Origin: a virus
Strand: one strand, 5' to 3'
Virus record (IMG/VR): IMGVR_UViG_3300030060_002827
Location: 1 to 26,012 of that record
DNA length: 26,012 bases
Positions 16,398-22,913 of this stretch are shown piece after piece. Position 1 is the stretch's first letter; each line of letters opens with the position of its first letter. Below the pieces are notes generated by a model. It was not told the DNA's origin. It worked only from the letters and a program-made list of their open reading frames with translations, and did no database searches. Both the position numbers and the translations under genes were made by a program.

Positions 16398-16785
16398 TAG
16401 TCTCAGTCTCCTGGTCATCTAATTCGCGGTAATATTTTAAAATACTCAACACTTGACGCAAATACCTTTTTACTTCAGCCATATTGGTAGAAAGGTTTTC
16501 GTATCCTTTAGTTGTTAGTGCATACCAAGCGTTAGTGGGGGCTTTGCCTTCGTTCAAATCATCAAGATACTCTTGCATAAGTTCAGGATTTAACACAGTC
16601 CATTCAACTGGCACAGGATCTATTTGATTGGGTAATGGAGGGTGATAGGTAGGCGCTTTTTTTACTACCGTTATTACTTCGACAGGTTTTACTTCAGGAA
16701 TATCCCGACTTGACCCGAACATAGAGCATCCGCTAACTAGCAGTAGAGCTAGGAATAGTAGTGCTTTCATCAAACTGCGTTTCAT
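16390..16785 (-). CDS. Outer-membrane spanin lipoprotein (Rz1-like)
   Basis: A lipoprotein whose N-terminus is MKRSLMKALLF, followed by a hydrophobic run ending in the lipobox LVSGC, with the lipidated Cys at residue 20. The first 30 residues after the Cys are rich in Pro (APTYHPPLPNQIDPVPVEW), as in Rz1. Its start lies within the upstream i-spanin gene in another frame, the classic embedded arrangement. At about 130 residues it is much longer than lambda Rz1 (60 residues) and carries an extra helical domain ending near KRYLRQVLSILKYYREL. The start is uncertain: ATGs at 16806, 16785 and 16770 all lack a clear binding site; 16785 gives the most typical signal peptide. Its role is to join outer and inner membranes during the last step of lysis. 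Confidence 0.75.
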   Translation of the reverse strand: MKRSLMKALLFLALLLVSGCSMFGSSRDIPEVKPVEVITVVKKAPTYHPPLPNQIDPVPVEWTVLNPELMQEYLDDLNEGKAPTNAWYALTTKGYENLSTNMAEVKRYLRQVLSILKYYRELDDQETETNE

Positions 16786-17170
16786 CGGTAATGGTTTTAA
16801 GATCATTTAACACTGACTTCGTACCACGGTTGATAATGTTTTCTATTAGTTTTGGCTTCCTGATGGACAATACATCCATGGAATGCCGTGAGAACTTTTT
16901 TCTAATATCGGTTACCTCGTTTTGAGCCACCATGTTTTCTTTCTGTAACTTCTCAACTTGAGCAACCATAAGCTTTTGGTTTTCAACTGTTTGCTTTAAA
17001 TTATCGTTTTGTTGTTGAATCGTTCCTTCGAGAGTTTTTTGATTTTGAATAGATTGTTCCAATCTAATTTGAAATGAGTCCAGTTCAGCTTGTGATTTGT
17101 CATAATAAAGTTTAAAAGCTCCAAGCGTTAAAGCTAAAACCAACCCTAATCCTGCACTGATCTGCCACAT
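16733..17170 (-). CDS. Inner-membrane spanin (Rz-like)
   Basis: A 145-residue protein with an N-terminal membrane anchor (residues about 4-22, ISAGLGLVLALTLGAFKLYY) and no cleavage site, followed by a long Gln/Glu/Lys-rich coiled coil (about 25-90) and a Ser/Thr-rich C-terminus. This is the plan of a type II i-spanin that reaches across the periplasm to meet the outer lipoprotein. The o-spanin gene begins inside it and the endolysin follows, making a compact lysis module. The start ATG TGG CAG comes 3 bases after the stop of a putative 30-residue gene; only a weak AGAG is upstream. Sequence family members vary greatly, so the call rests on topology and position. Confidence 0.75.
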   Translation of the reverse strand: MWQISAGLGLVLALTLGAFKLYYDKSQAELDSFQIRLEQSIQNQKTLEGTIQQQNDNLKQTVENQKLMVAQVEKLQKENMVAQNEVTDIRKKFSRHSMDVLSIRKPKLIENIINRGTKSVLNDLKTITDETQFDESTTIPSSTAS

Positions 17171-17173
17171 AGT

Positions 17174-17265
17174 TTACTCTTGGTTATGGGATTTCAACTG
17201 TTGTTGTCTAATCCATTCTTTAATTTTTTTTTATCCACAGTTTTTTGCTGTGCTTGTTTAGCCAT
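17174..17265 (-). pseudogene. Small 30-residue gene continuous only with a -1 slip at an A9 run
   Basis: ATG at 17265, two bases after the previous stop, starts a Lys/Gln-rich peptide (MAKQAQQKTVDKKK). In the zero frame it ends after 23 residues at TGA 17194. A run of nine A on the - strand (17222-17232 area) contains an A AAA AAA slippery string. A -1 slip there continues as IKEWIRQQQLKSHNQE to a TAA at 17174-17176, three bases before the i-spanin start. The extended product looks protein-like and its stop fits the operon's close spacing. It could be a programmed frameshift, a true mutation or a homopolymer error in sequencing. Function unknown. Confidence 0.4.
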
Positions 17266-17266
17266 A

Positions 17267-17275
17267 ATTATACCA
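17267..17275 (-). promoter_or_regulatory. Candidate extended -10 promoter before the lysis genes
   Basis: The - strand reads TGGTATAAT, a perfect TGnTATAAT extended -10 element. No good -35 is present 16-18 bases upstream. Transcription would start near 17260, inside the small 30-residue gene, and would serve i-spanin, o-spanin and endolysin. It lies in the largest gap of the late cluster. In an AT-rich genome a chance match of this kind is expected about once per window, so the call is tentative. Confidence 0.25.
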
Positions 17276-17477
17276 AATAGTTTATAGAGCTTTCTTGTCT
17301 GGCGCGTTCCATTTGAACTTTACCATTCTTAGCAATATACAGCGTAGCGTTCAACTGCTCTACTTTTTGTCTGCGTTCTTCAACTTGCAGATCATCCATA
17401 AGCCTCTGATATTTTTGTTCTGCTACCTGTCTCCAAGCTATTTGATTTGTTGGTGTTGTTGCTCCTATATCCATCAT
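17268..17477 (-). CDS. Small coiled-coil hypothetical protein
   Basis: A 69-residue soluble protein, mostly one charged helix from about 14 to 62 with a Gln/Glu/Arg-rich heptad-like pattern (EERRQKVEQLNATLYIAK). No membrane segment or catalytic motif is visible and I do not recognise the family. It starts by ATG overlap with the stop of the preceding membrane protein gene (4 bases), and a second ATG follows at once. It sits between a coiled-coil membrane protein and the spanins, so an accessory role in lysis or in the virion is possible but unproven. Confidence 0.55.
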   Translation of the reverse strand: MMDIGATTPTNQIAWRQVAEQKYQRLMDDLQVEERRQKVEQLNATLYIAKNGKVQMERARQESSINYLV

Positions 17478-17938
17478 TTAAAAATCAGTATGATCCCTCC
17501 TATAAGTATGAATGCACAAAGTAAACCTATAGCGGTTACTCCCATAATTAACCATATTTGTTGAACCATTTTCTTACGAGCAGCCGCCCTAGCTTTAATA
17601 GCCTCCATTTGCCTTTTATGAGCAGCTTTCTGTCTTGCTTTAGCTTCGTCCCATCTCTGCAACAAAGCTGGATCATGTATCACAAGCATATCGTGAAGTG
17701 ACTTTTCCCATTGATCGCGTCTATGCTTGATGCTTTCGAGTTTTAAGAGTTCTTGAGATGACAGGTTGTTGATAACCGAGTCTTTTTTGTCACGCTCAAA
17801 AGAATCCAGCGCGTCACTGAACCCTTGCATCAACTCAACTGCTTTCGCAGCTCCATCGCCCACCTCATTGAGCTTGTTAATGGCGGTCGATATTGTAGAC
17901 AGGATTGCCCCTGCCGCAGCCACTGATTCAATTATCAT
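17474..17938 (-). CDS. Coiled-coil protein with C-terminal membrane anchor
   Basis: A 154-residue protein. Residues 1-20 form a weakly hydrophobic Ala/Ile/Ser helix (SVAAAGAILSTISTAI). The middle is a charged helical region with RRDQWEKSLHDMLVIHDPAL and a Lys/Arg/Ala-rich stretch (about 103-122) just before a strong membrane helix at about 128-153. Positive residues before the C-terminal helix suggest a tail-anchored protein with most of the chain in the cytoplasm. Similar proteins appear in the lysis/tail region of marine podoviruses, without known function. AGAGG lies 7 bases before the ATG, and a 7-bp hairpin covers part of this site. A holin-associated or virion role is speculation. Confidence 0.6.
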   Translation of the reverse strand: MIIESVAAAGAILSTISTAINKLNEVGDGAAKAVELMQGFSDALDSFERDKKDSVINNLSSQELLKLESIKHRRDQWEKSLHDMLVIHDPALLQRWDEAKARQKAAHKRQMEAIKARAAARKKMVQQIWLIMGVTAIGLLCAFILIGGIILIFK

Positions 17939-17939
17939 G

Positions 17940-17958
17940 GTAAACCTCTACGGTTTAC
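17940..17958 (-). promoter_or_regulatory. Hairpin over a ribosome binding site
   Basis: The - strand RNA can form a perfect 7-bp stem (GTAAACC with GGTTTAC) around a 5-base GTAGA loop. It spans the TAG of the EF-hand gene and ends one base before the ATG of the next gene; the AGAGG binding site lies half in the loop and half in the 3' arm. No U-run follows, so it is not a factor-independent terminator. It could limit initiation until ribosomes finishing the upstream gene open it. Short stems like this also arise by chance. Confidence 0.3.
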
Positions 17959-18268
17959 GCGACATATAGGCTGTTGCGCCGAAATACAAGCCTATAATGG
18001 AAGCCTGACTAAGGAACAACATATCACTCAGTGAGGACAAGGTTGATAAACGAGCTTCTGGTACAAAGGGTAATAATGGTAATAATGAATATAACACCAT
18101 AGAAGACATTGCCACCCAAGCAATACGTCTTTGTGAATCTTGTTTTTCTTCTCGTAAGTCTAGTTCTAGCATTTGTGTGGCGCGTTCAAGTTCTTCATCA
18201 CTAACAGTGCCATCCTGGTCAATATCGTATTTCGCCCAAACTGAATTTTCTTGTAACTTCTTAACCAT
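17948..18268 (-). CDS. EF-hand membrane protein, holin-like topology
   Basis: A 106-residue protein from ATG 18268. Residues 15-26 form a complete EF-hand calcium loop: D15, D17, D19, G20, V22, S23 and E26 occupy positions 1, 3, 5, 6, 8, 9 and 12. A charged helix (ATQMLELDLREEKQDSQRR) leads to two membrane helices at about 50-67 and 78-99, with a short loop containing PEAR between them and a basic C-terminus. Such EF-hand membrane proteins recur in marine phages with no proven role. Two helices, small size and place in the lysis region fit a holin or a regulator of one. A longer start at 18316 would overlap the upstream gene by 46 bases; the 18268 ATG, two bases after that gene's stop, is preferred. 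Confidence 0.75.
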   Translation of the reverse strand: MVKKLQENSVWAKYDIDQDGTVSDEELERATQMLELDLREEKQDSQRRIAWVAMSSMVLYSLLPLLPFVPEARLSTLSSLSDMLFLSQASIIGLYFGATAYMSRKP

Positions 18269-18270
18269 AA

Positions 18271-18498
18271 CTAATCCCAAAACTTTTGGTTGGCCCCAGC
18301 CATTACTGGCTTGCAATAAGCCGTTATGTTGTGTTGTTTGATGCCCCCTCTACAACGGACATCTCTGCAATTATGTTCTATCCAGTACGCAAATTGCTGG
18401 CAACGATGGATGTCTCGAAACAACATCTGCTCTGAACCCTGCGTTACGTTCCCCTCTATAACTGTAATTAGCATGAAGGCTAGTATTGTTCCCTTCAT
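18271..18498 (-). CDS. Small exported cysteine-containing protein
   Basis: A 75-residue protein. Residues 1-15 (MKGTILAFMLITVIEG) are hydrophobic and could be a short signal peptide or membrane anchor. The rest is polar with four cysteines (C33, C44, C49, C62), two possible disulfides, and an ITAYCKPV segment near the end that I associate with small secreted proteins of marine podoviruses. A periplasmic location is therefore likely, but the function is unknown. The ATG directly follows the TGA of the upstream gene in the same frame, and the upstream sequence lacks a strong binding site, so it probably depends on re-initiation. Confidence 0.6.
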   Translation of the reverse strand: MKGTILAFMLITVIEGNVTQGSEQMLFRDIHRCQQFAYWIEHNCRDVRCRGGIKQHNITAYCKPVMAGANQKFWD

Positions 18499-18681
18499 TC
18501 ATAGGTACTTTGCGGCCACTATAGTAGCCACCATGAATGGATATACGCCCCAAATCATCATCTCAAGTTTCTTGAACTTTTCAGATCCTTCGTTAAGACG
18601 CTTTTCAATGTTCTCATACCTTACAGCGCACTCTCTTTGATGTGCTTTTATCTCACTCAAAGCCTCTTGCGCTTCGTCCAT
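18499..18681 (-). CDS. Small coiled-coil membrane protein (XhlA-like topology)
   Basis: A 60-residue protein with an N-terminal charged helix (EIKAHQRECAVRYENIEKRL) of coiled-coil type and one C-terminal membrane helix at about 42-58 (MIWGVYPFMVATIVAAKYL). The order, coiled coil first and membrane helix last, is that of the haemolysin XhlA family of phage lysis accessory proteins. The length is slightly shorter than typical XhlA. It overlaps the upstream gene by one base (TAATG type) and is followed at once by the exported protein gene. A role assisting the holin or the membrane step of lysis is inferred from topology and neighbours. Confidence 0.65.
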   Translation of the reverse strand: MDEAQEALSEIKAHQRECAVRYENIEKRLNEGSEKFKKLEMMIWGVYPFMVATIVAAKYL

Positions 18682-18899
18682 TAGTCCGACCTTTTAACAA
18701 ATTTAACGCCAGTGCTTAATTTTTTTAATTTAACTCCTGGCTCTTTTGCCTTGCCTATATTCAAAGCTGCAATCTCAACGATTTTGTACAGCCGTCCAAT
18801 CAACTCATCGTCTTTTGGGGTAGGAGTCAGGCTGCATATGATTGATGCTGCACACACAATGCCTGTTACCACAGATATTATGTTAAGAATAAAATCCAT
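18681..18899 (-). CDS. Small membrane protein, possible holin component
   Basis: A 72-residue protein with one strong membrane helix at about 4-24 (ILNIISVVTGIVCAASIICSL), followed by a TPTPKDDELIGRLYKIVEIAAL segment and a Lys-rich C-terminal tail (KLKKLSTGVKFVKRSD). Proteins with the LTPTPKDD...LALNIGKAK pattern occur in many phages near lysis genes. A holin or pinholin part is possible, but with one obvious helix the call is weak. It overlaps both neighbours by one base. Confidence 0.6.
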   Translation of the reverse strand: MDFILNIISVVTGIVCAASIICSLTPTPKDDELIGRLYKIVEIAALNIGKAKEPGVKLKKLSTGVKFVKRSD

Positions 18900-19132
18900 T
18901 ACTGTTGCTCCGCATTAGCTGCTTCTAGCTGCTGTGAATACCAGTTAAATGCTGCTACATAAGTGTCTAATTGTTTTTGATTAGCATTAATTAAATTGGT
19001 AATCTGACCAATCTGCTCTCTAAGCTCGTCCATACGAGCGGTTAACATCTCAGGGGTAGGAGGAAGTTGAGCAACCTCTGCCTCTTCTACAACCTCTGCG
19101 TCTACGATTTCTTCAGTGCCTTGTTCCGTCAT
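18899..19132 (-). CDS. Small acidic coiled-coil protein
   Basis: A 77-residue protein. Residues 1-22 are strongly acidic (EEIVDAEVVEEAEVA), followed by PPTPEML and a helix with heptad spacing (ELREQIGQITNLINANQKQL) up to the Glu/Gln-rich end. No membrane segment is seen. The family is not recognised. It overlaps the oxygenase gene by 20 bases at its start and the next membrane protein gene by one base. It may partner a neighbouring small membrane protein, but nothing in the sequence proves this. Confidence 0.55.
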   Translation of the reverse strand: MTEQGTEEIVDAEVVEEAEVAQLPPTPEMLTARMDELREQIGQITNLINANQKQLDTYVAAFNWYSQQLEAANAEQQ

Positions 19133-19814
19133 CTTCTACCTTCCATACATTTAAGTTTGCAGCGACTGTACGCCGTTCTCCTTGACCTTCAAAAGGGTAA
19201 ACCATATGCGTCAGCCAGCTAGGAAACATCAACATTTTCCCTACTTCTGGTTTGATTACAAAACTTTGTGGAGGAGCTAAACGCTCTACATCTAATAAAC
19301 TATTACGGCCATAACTAAACGCGAGGCAACCATCTGCATTTCCACTAGAGTTATACAGGCTATACTCAGGGCTTCCCGCTGTGGGTTGATCTAGTATTTG
19401 TTGCGGTACTTTTGTCCAACAGGTGCAGGAGACTCCCATAATAGTTTTAGTCCCATGATCGTGCATCGGATTATAGTCACGCTCGTAGCTGTGTACTGAC
19501 CACAACTCATCAGTTAATACTTCTCTTTTGCCTTTTAGTGGGTTTCCAGAGTGAGCGCAAAACTGCTTTACATAGTCCATTGCCAAGCCCTGAATCGTCC
19601 AGTTAAAATCTTTTAGCTCTTCACAATGATGATCCATCGTAAGCTGCTGGCCGTGTCCTATCTGTCCCACTAACGTACCCGCATGACTTTTGCGCTCTTG
19701 ATCTACCATTAGCTTATCTAAGTAGTCATTAAGTGTGTCTACCATGCTTTCAGATAGCTGTGCTTCCAGCATAAACACCGCTGGCAAAGAATGAAGCGTA
19801 AAGTGTTGCTCCAT
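19113..19814 (-). CDS. Putative 2OG-Fe(II) oxygenase
   Basis: A 233-residue protein with the signs of a double-stranded beta-helix oxygenase that uses iron and 2-oxoglutarate. Seen: H118-D119-H120 in NPMHDHG, with a GVSCTCW strand after it; LMFPSWLTHMVYPFEG with H203 as the distal iron ligand; and R214/R215 in ERRTVAANLNVW as the likely 2-oxoglutarate salt bridge. The usual triad is HxD; here the order gives H118-x-H120, which I recall from the family often named 'putative 2OG-Fe(II) oxygenase' (TIGR02466-like). The substrate is unknown; hydroxylation of a virion or host protein is possible. It lies between the fibre-associated genes and the lysis-region genes, and ends by overlapping the next gene by 20 bases. 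Confidence 0.75.
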   Translation of the reverse strand: MEQHFTLHSLPAVFMLEAQLSESMVDTLNDYLDKLMVDQERKSHAGTLVGQIGHGQQLTMDHHCEELKDFNWTIQGLAMDYVKQFCAHSGNPLKGKREVLTDELWSVHSYERDYNPMHDHGTKTIMGVSCTCWTKVPQQILDQPTAGSPEYSLYNSSGNADGCLAFSYGRNSLLDVERLAPPQSFVIKPEVGKMLMFPSWLTHMVYPFEGQGERRTVAANLNVWKVEDDGTRH

Positions 19815-20152
19815 TAGCTAGGGATTACAAAGTTGTTATTAGGTACAGGCTCTTTAGGAGGGTTAGTAATCACAGAGTCGTATTGACTTGCAAACACCTC
19901 ATCCCACTTAGCAGTTGGGCAAAGTGCTTCCAGTTCGCTTTTAGTCCAATCGCCTTCTGCTTTTGGAGTAAAGTGATTAGTAGTTGCGTCACCTATTTTT
20001 TCAACAGCATCAAGCCCTATTCTTCTTTCGTTAGTGTAATAGTCAGCTTGCCCTTCTGTTCCTTGCTCGTATTTCATAACAAGATTCCATCGAGTTACTT
20101 TACCGTCTTCTGAAAAAGGTGTTGCTTCAATTAAAGTTCTTTTAATTGCCAT
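19814..20152 (-). CDS. Small protein following the tail fibre gene
   Basis: A 112-residue soluble protein beginning MAIKRTLIEATPFSEDGKVT, with a beta-like VTRWNLVMKYEQG segment, a DYYTNERRIGLDAVEKIG stretch and a Pro/Asn-rich C-terminus (NPPKEPVPNNN). No signal peptide, membrane helix or catalytic motif is visible. Proteins with this MAIKRTL start are found directly after fibre genes in marine podoviruses, so a fibre assembly or tail accessory role is plausible but inferred. It starts one base after the fibre gene's stop region and overlaps the oxygenase start by one base. Confidence 0.55.
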   Translation of the reverse strand: MAIKRTLIEATPFSEDGKVTRWNLVMKYEQGTEGQADYYTNERRIGLDAVEKIGDATTNHFTPKAEGDWTKSELEALCPTAKWDEVFASQYDSVITNPPKEPVPNNNFVIPS

Positions 20153-20153
20153 T

Positions 20154-22913
20154 TCATGCTCCTTTAAGTTTTTCGACTTCAGCCGAAAGTTCTTGAATTG
20201 CTTTCACTAATATTGGAATTAGTGCTGTTTCTCCAATACGTTGTCTTCCATCTTCACCGTCTTCAGACCACATATCAAAACCTTCTTTAAAGTCATGCCG
20301 ATCAATCACTTCTTTTACCTCTTGAGCAATAAATCCATGATTATGTTTGCCGTTCATCACACGTTCTTCTGAATCAGGATTATACGCTTTCATTTCTGAA
20401 GGAACGTCTTTGGCTTTTTTCCATTGGAAGGTAACAGGTCTAAGTTCATTAACAAACTCTAAACCAATTTCTTCATCTTTAATGTCTTCTTTAAGGCGTA
20501 CATCAGAGGGCGCAGTCCAAGTAGTTGCGCCATGAACACAAGTAGTATCAGTGCTTCCATTACCAAACGTAAAGTTTGAAGCCCCAGCACAAGTCACATC
20601 ATATCCAATCGATATACAATAAGTACTATCAACAGCAGAAGTATCTGAATAAGACCCAATCAATATGTTGTTTGCGCCTGTAGTTACATGGACATTATGC
20701 TGACCAGCACCGTAGCCGATAAATACATTGTTACTTCCAGTGGTCATCGTTCCACCTGCGCCAGAACTTATCAACACATTATTTGCGCCATTTGTTAAAG
20801 CATCTCCAGCGGCATATCCAACTATAGTGTTTGAGTTGCCTGATGTTGCATTAGAATGAGCAAAGTTTCCGATAGCTATCCCTTCTGTGCCAGATTGCAT
20901 CTCATACGCTGCATTAACACCAACCGCAACATTATTATTAGCTGTGCAGTCGTAAAGGGCGTGAAGACCTACAGCAACATTTTGAGTAATACTACCGCTT
21001 ACATTTCTAAGCGCGTAATAACCTAGCGCGGTATTGCTATTTCCAGTGGTAACATTTTCTCCGGCTCTATAACCCACAAATACATTGCTGCTTGCAGTAG
21101 TTATGCCAATTCCCGCAGCAGAACCTACGACAATATTATAATGACCAGTGGTATTGGCTTTTAAAGAATCGAATCCCACCGCTGTGTTGTGAGTACCTGT
21201 AGTGTTGGCCTCCAATGCATCTTGACCTACGGCAACATTTGAATTCCCAGTGGTATTTGAAAGCAAAGAAGCATATCCGAGCGCGGTATTGTCATCGGCT
21301 GTTGTGTTCGCCCCTAATGATCCGACCCCAATAGCCGTGTTCCTAGACCCAGTGGTGTTAGCGTCTAGTGCTTCAAATCCCACTGCGGTGTTTGGACTTC
21401 CCGTAGTATTAGACCCTAATGAATTATAACCAACTGCTGTATTGTTATCCGCAGTCGTGTTTTTGTTAAGAGCTGACAATCCAACCGCTGTATTAGCATC
21501 ACCAGTAGTATTTTCATCTAGTGCATTTGCACCAACTGCGGTGTTGTTTGCACCTGTTGTATTTACAGTCAAAGCACCATAGCCCAAGCCTGTATTATTA
21601 TTAGCGGTGGTGCTAGCACTTAGCGCAGCTTGGCCAACGGCAGTATTGTAATTTCCCGTGGTGTTCGCATCTAAAGCTGTACTGCCGACTGCCACATTCG
21701 ATGCGCCAGTCGTGTTAGAAAGCAACGCCTCTCTGCCCACGGCGGTGTTGTCTGCTCCGGTTGTGTTTCCTCCTAAAGCACCAAATCCAACTGCCGAATT
21801 GTTTGCTGCGGTAGTGTTAGCGTCTAATGCGTGTGCGCCAACAGCAGTGTTGTTAGCCCCTGTGGTATTAGCTACCAAAGCATAAAAACCAACCGCTGTG
21901 TTGTCTGACGCTGTGGTATTTGCATAAAGCGCAGCAGTTCCCACCGCAGTATTGTCTGCTCCGGTGGTGTTTGTAAGCATAGAACTACTTCCAAGTGCAA
22001 CATTATTAGAAGCTGTGGTGTTGGCTTTTAAAGAATGGCTCCCTAACGCAGTATTTGAACCGCCTGTAGTATTTGCTGTTCCAGCAACATATCCCACATA
22101 TGTATTGCCACTATAACTATTACCACTAGCTCCAAGACCAGTTTCGTTACCGATTAAGGTGTTTTGAGTGCCTGTAACATTATAATAACCAGCAGCATAA
22201 CCTACTGCCGTGTTGCCAGTGTTTTCATTATTTGAATCGCTGTTCTGTGAGTAAAGTGCTGAGTCACCAATTACAGTTGTACGATCTCCTACGTCTTCAG
22301 TAACAAGCGCATCATGGCCTATGGCGACATTCCTACTAGCTATAGTAGCTGCACCCGCAGCGTTATCACCAACAACTGTGTTTCTTTCTCCACTCGTTAA
22401 AGCGTCAGCAGCAGAGTCGCCTACCGCTACGTTATCTGTCCCTGTAGTCAGTCCTGTACCAAACGCACCGCTACCCAGACCTACGTTGCCTGTACCGCCT
22501 AATACGTCGAGAACATCGGTTACGGCAGCACCAGAACCAGCACCGTCTGTGGCGACCATCCTGATCCCGCCGTTTGGTATAACAACATTGCTACCCGTCC
22601 CTGCGGTTAGTGTGACTGTATCACCAGCGGAGTTTTGAACTACCCATACGTTAGAAAGAGTATTTGGAGCTAACGTGACCGTACAAGCCTGTGAGAGAGA
22701 TCCTGTGAGGGTAAGGGCCATCGAGCGAAATGCATCACTAGCACCGTCAGCCATTGTAATGGTTGCTGTACTAGCGTCCGAAAGAGCCTCGCTTGCTGCC
22801 CCAAACTTTTCAGCGATTAGCTCCAAATTAGTATTTGTACTTGTTCCCCAGGTTCCCGATTCATCGCCAGTGGCGATCTCTTTTAAACGTAGATCATTAA
22901 CGTAAGTTGCCAT
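20154..22913 (-). CDS. Tail fibre with YadA-like repeats and S74 intramolecular chaperone
   Basis: A 919-residue fibre that probably binds the host surface. The N-terminus (MATYVNDLRLKEIATGDESG, 1-20) is a virion-attachment type seen in marine podoviruses. From about 140 to 790 run short Gly/Asn/Thr repeats of the NTAVGxxAL kind found in the heads of trimeric autotransporter adhesins, including a strictly periodic 17-residue array. The C-terminal 117 residues are a peptidase S74 chaperone: S803-D-x-R-L-K808 supplies the catalytic Ser and Lys, followed by FVNELRPVTFQWKK and GFIAQEVKEV. This domain trimerises the fibre, then cuts itself off just before Ser803. A GAGG lies 8 bases before the ATG, and the ATG directly follows the previous TAA in the same frame. 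Confidence 0.88.
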   Translation of the reverse strand: MATYVNDLRLKEIATGDESGTWGTSTNTNLELIAEKFGAASEALSDASTATITMADGASDAFRSMALTLTGSLSQACTVTLAPNTLSNVWVVQNSAGDTVTLTAGTGSNVVIPNGGIRMVATDGAGSGAAVTDVLDVLGGTGNVGLGSGAFGTGLTTGTDNVAVGDSAADALTSGERNTVVGDNAAGAATIASRNVAIGHDALVTEDVGDRTTVIGDSALYSQNSDSNNENTGNTAVGYAAGYYNVTGTQNTLIGNETGLGASGNSYSGNTYVGYVAGTANTTGGSNTALGSHSLKANTTASNNVALGSSSMLTNTTGADNTAVGTAALYANTTASDNTAVGFYALVANTTGANNTAVGAHALDANTTAANNSAVGFGALGGNTTGADNTAVGREALLSNTTGASNVAVGSTALDANTTGNYNTAVGQAALSASTTANNNTGLGYGALTVNTTGANNTAVGANALDENTTGDANTAVGLSALNKNTTADNNTAVGYNSLGSNTTGSPNTAVGFEALDANTTGSRNTAIGVGSLGANTTADDNTALGYASLLSNTTGNSNVAVGQDALEANTTGTHNTAVGFDSLKANTTGHYNIVVGSAAGIGITTASSNVFVGYRAGENVTTGNSNTALGYYALRNVSGSITQNVAVGLHALYDCTANNNVAVGVNAAYEMQSGTEGIAIGNFAHSNATSGNSNTIVGYAAGDALTNGANNVLISSGAGGTMTTGSNNVFIGYGAGQHNVHVTTGANNILIGSYSDTSAVDSTYCISIGYDVTCAGASNFTFGNGSTDTTCVHGATTWTAPSDVRLKEDIKDEEIGLEFVNELRPVTFQWKKAKDVPSEMKAYNPDSEERVMNGKHNHGFIAQEVKEVIDRHDFKEGFDMWSEDGEDGRQRIGETALIPILVKAIQELSAEVEKLKGA
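21105..22073 (-). repeat. 19-unit 51-bp coding repeat array in the fibre gene
   Basis: Nineteen consecutive units of exactly 17 residues (51 bases), consensus N-T-T-G/A-x-x-N-T-A-V-G-x-x-A/S-L-x-x, run without any insertion or deletion from the Asn codon at 22073 to 21105; the last unit is diverged after its VVG. Codons vary between units although the protein consensus is kept. Degenerate copies of the same motif flank both ends. Confidence 0.85.

Noticed and set aside
16398-16418. Earlier ATG for the endolysin at 16418
   Set aside because: No binding site before it, while ATG 16397 has AGGAG and gives the usual N-terminus of the family.
21105-22073. Possible CRISPR-like array because of regular 51-bp spacing
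   Set aside because: The period is a multiple of three, the 'spacers' encode part of the same protein consensus, and the frame is open throughout; it is a coding repeat.
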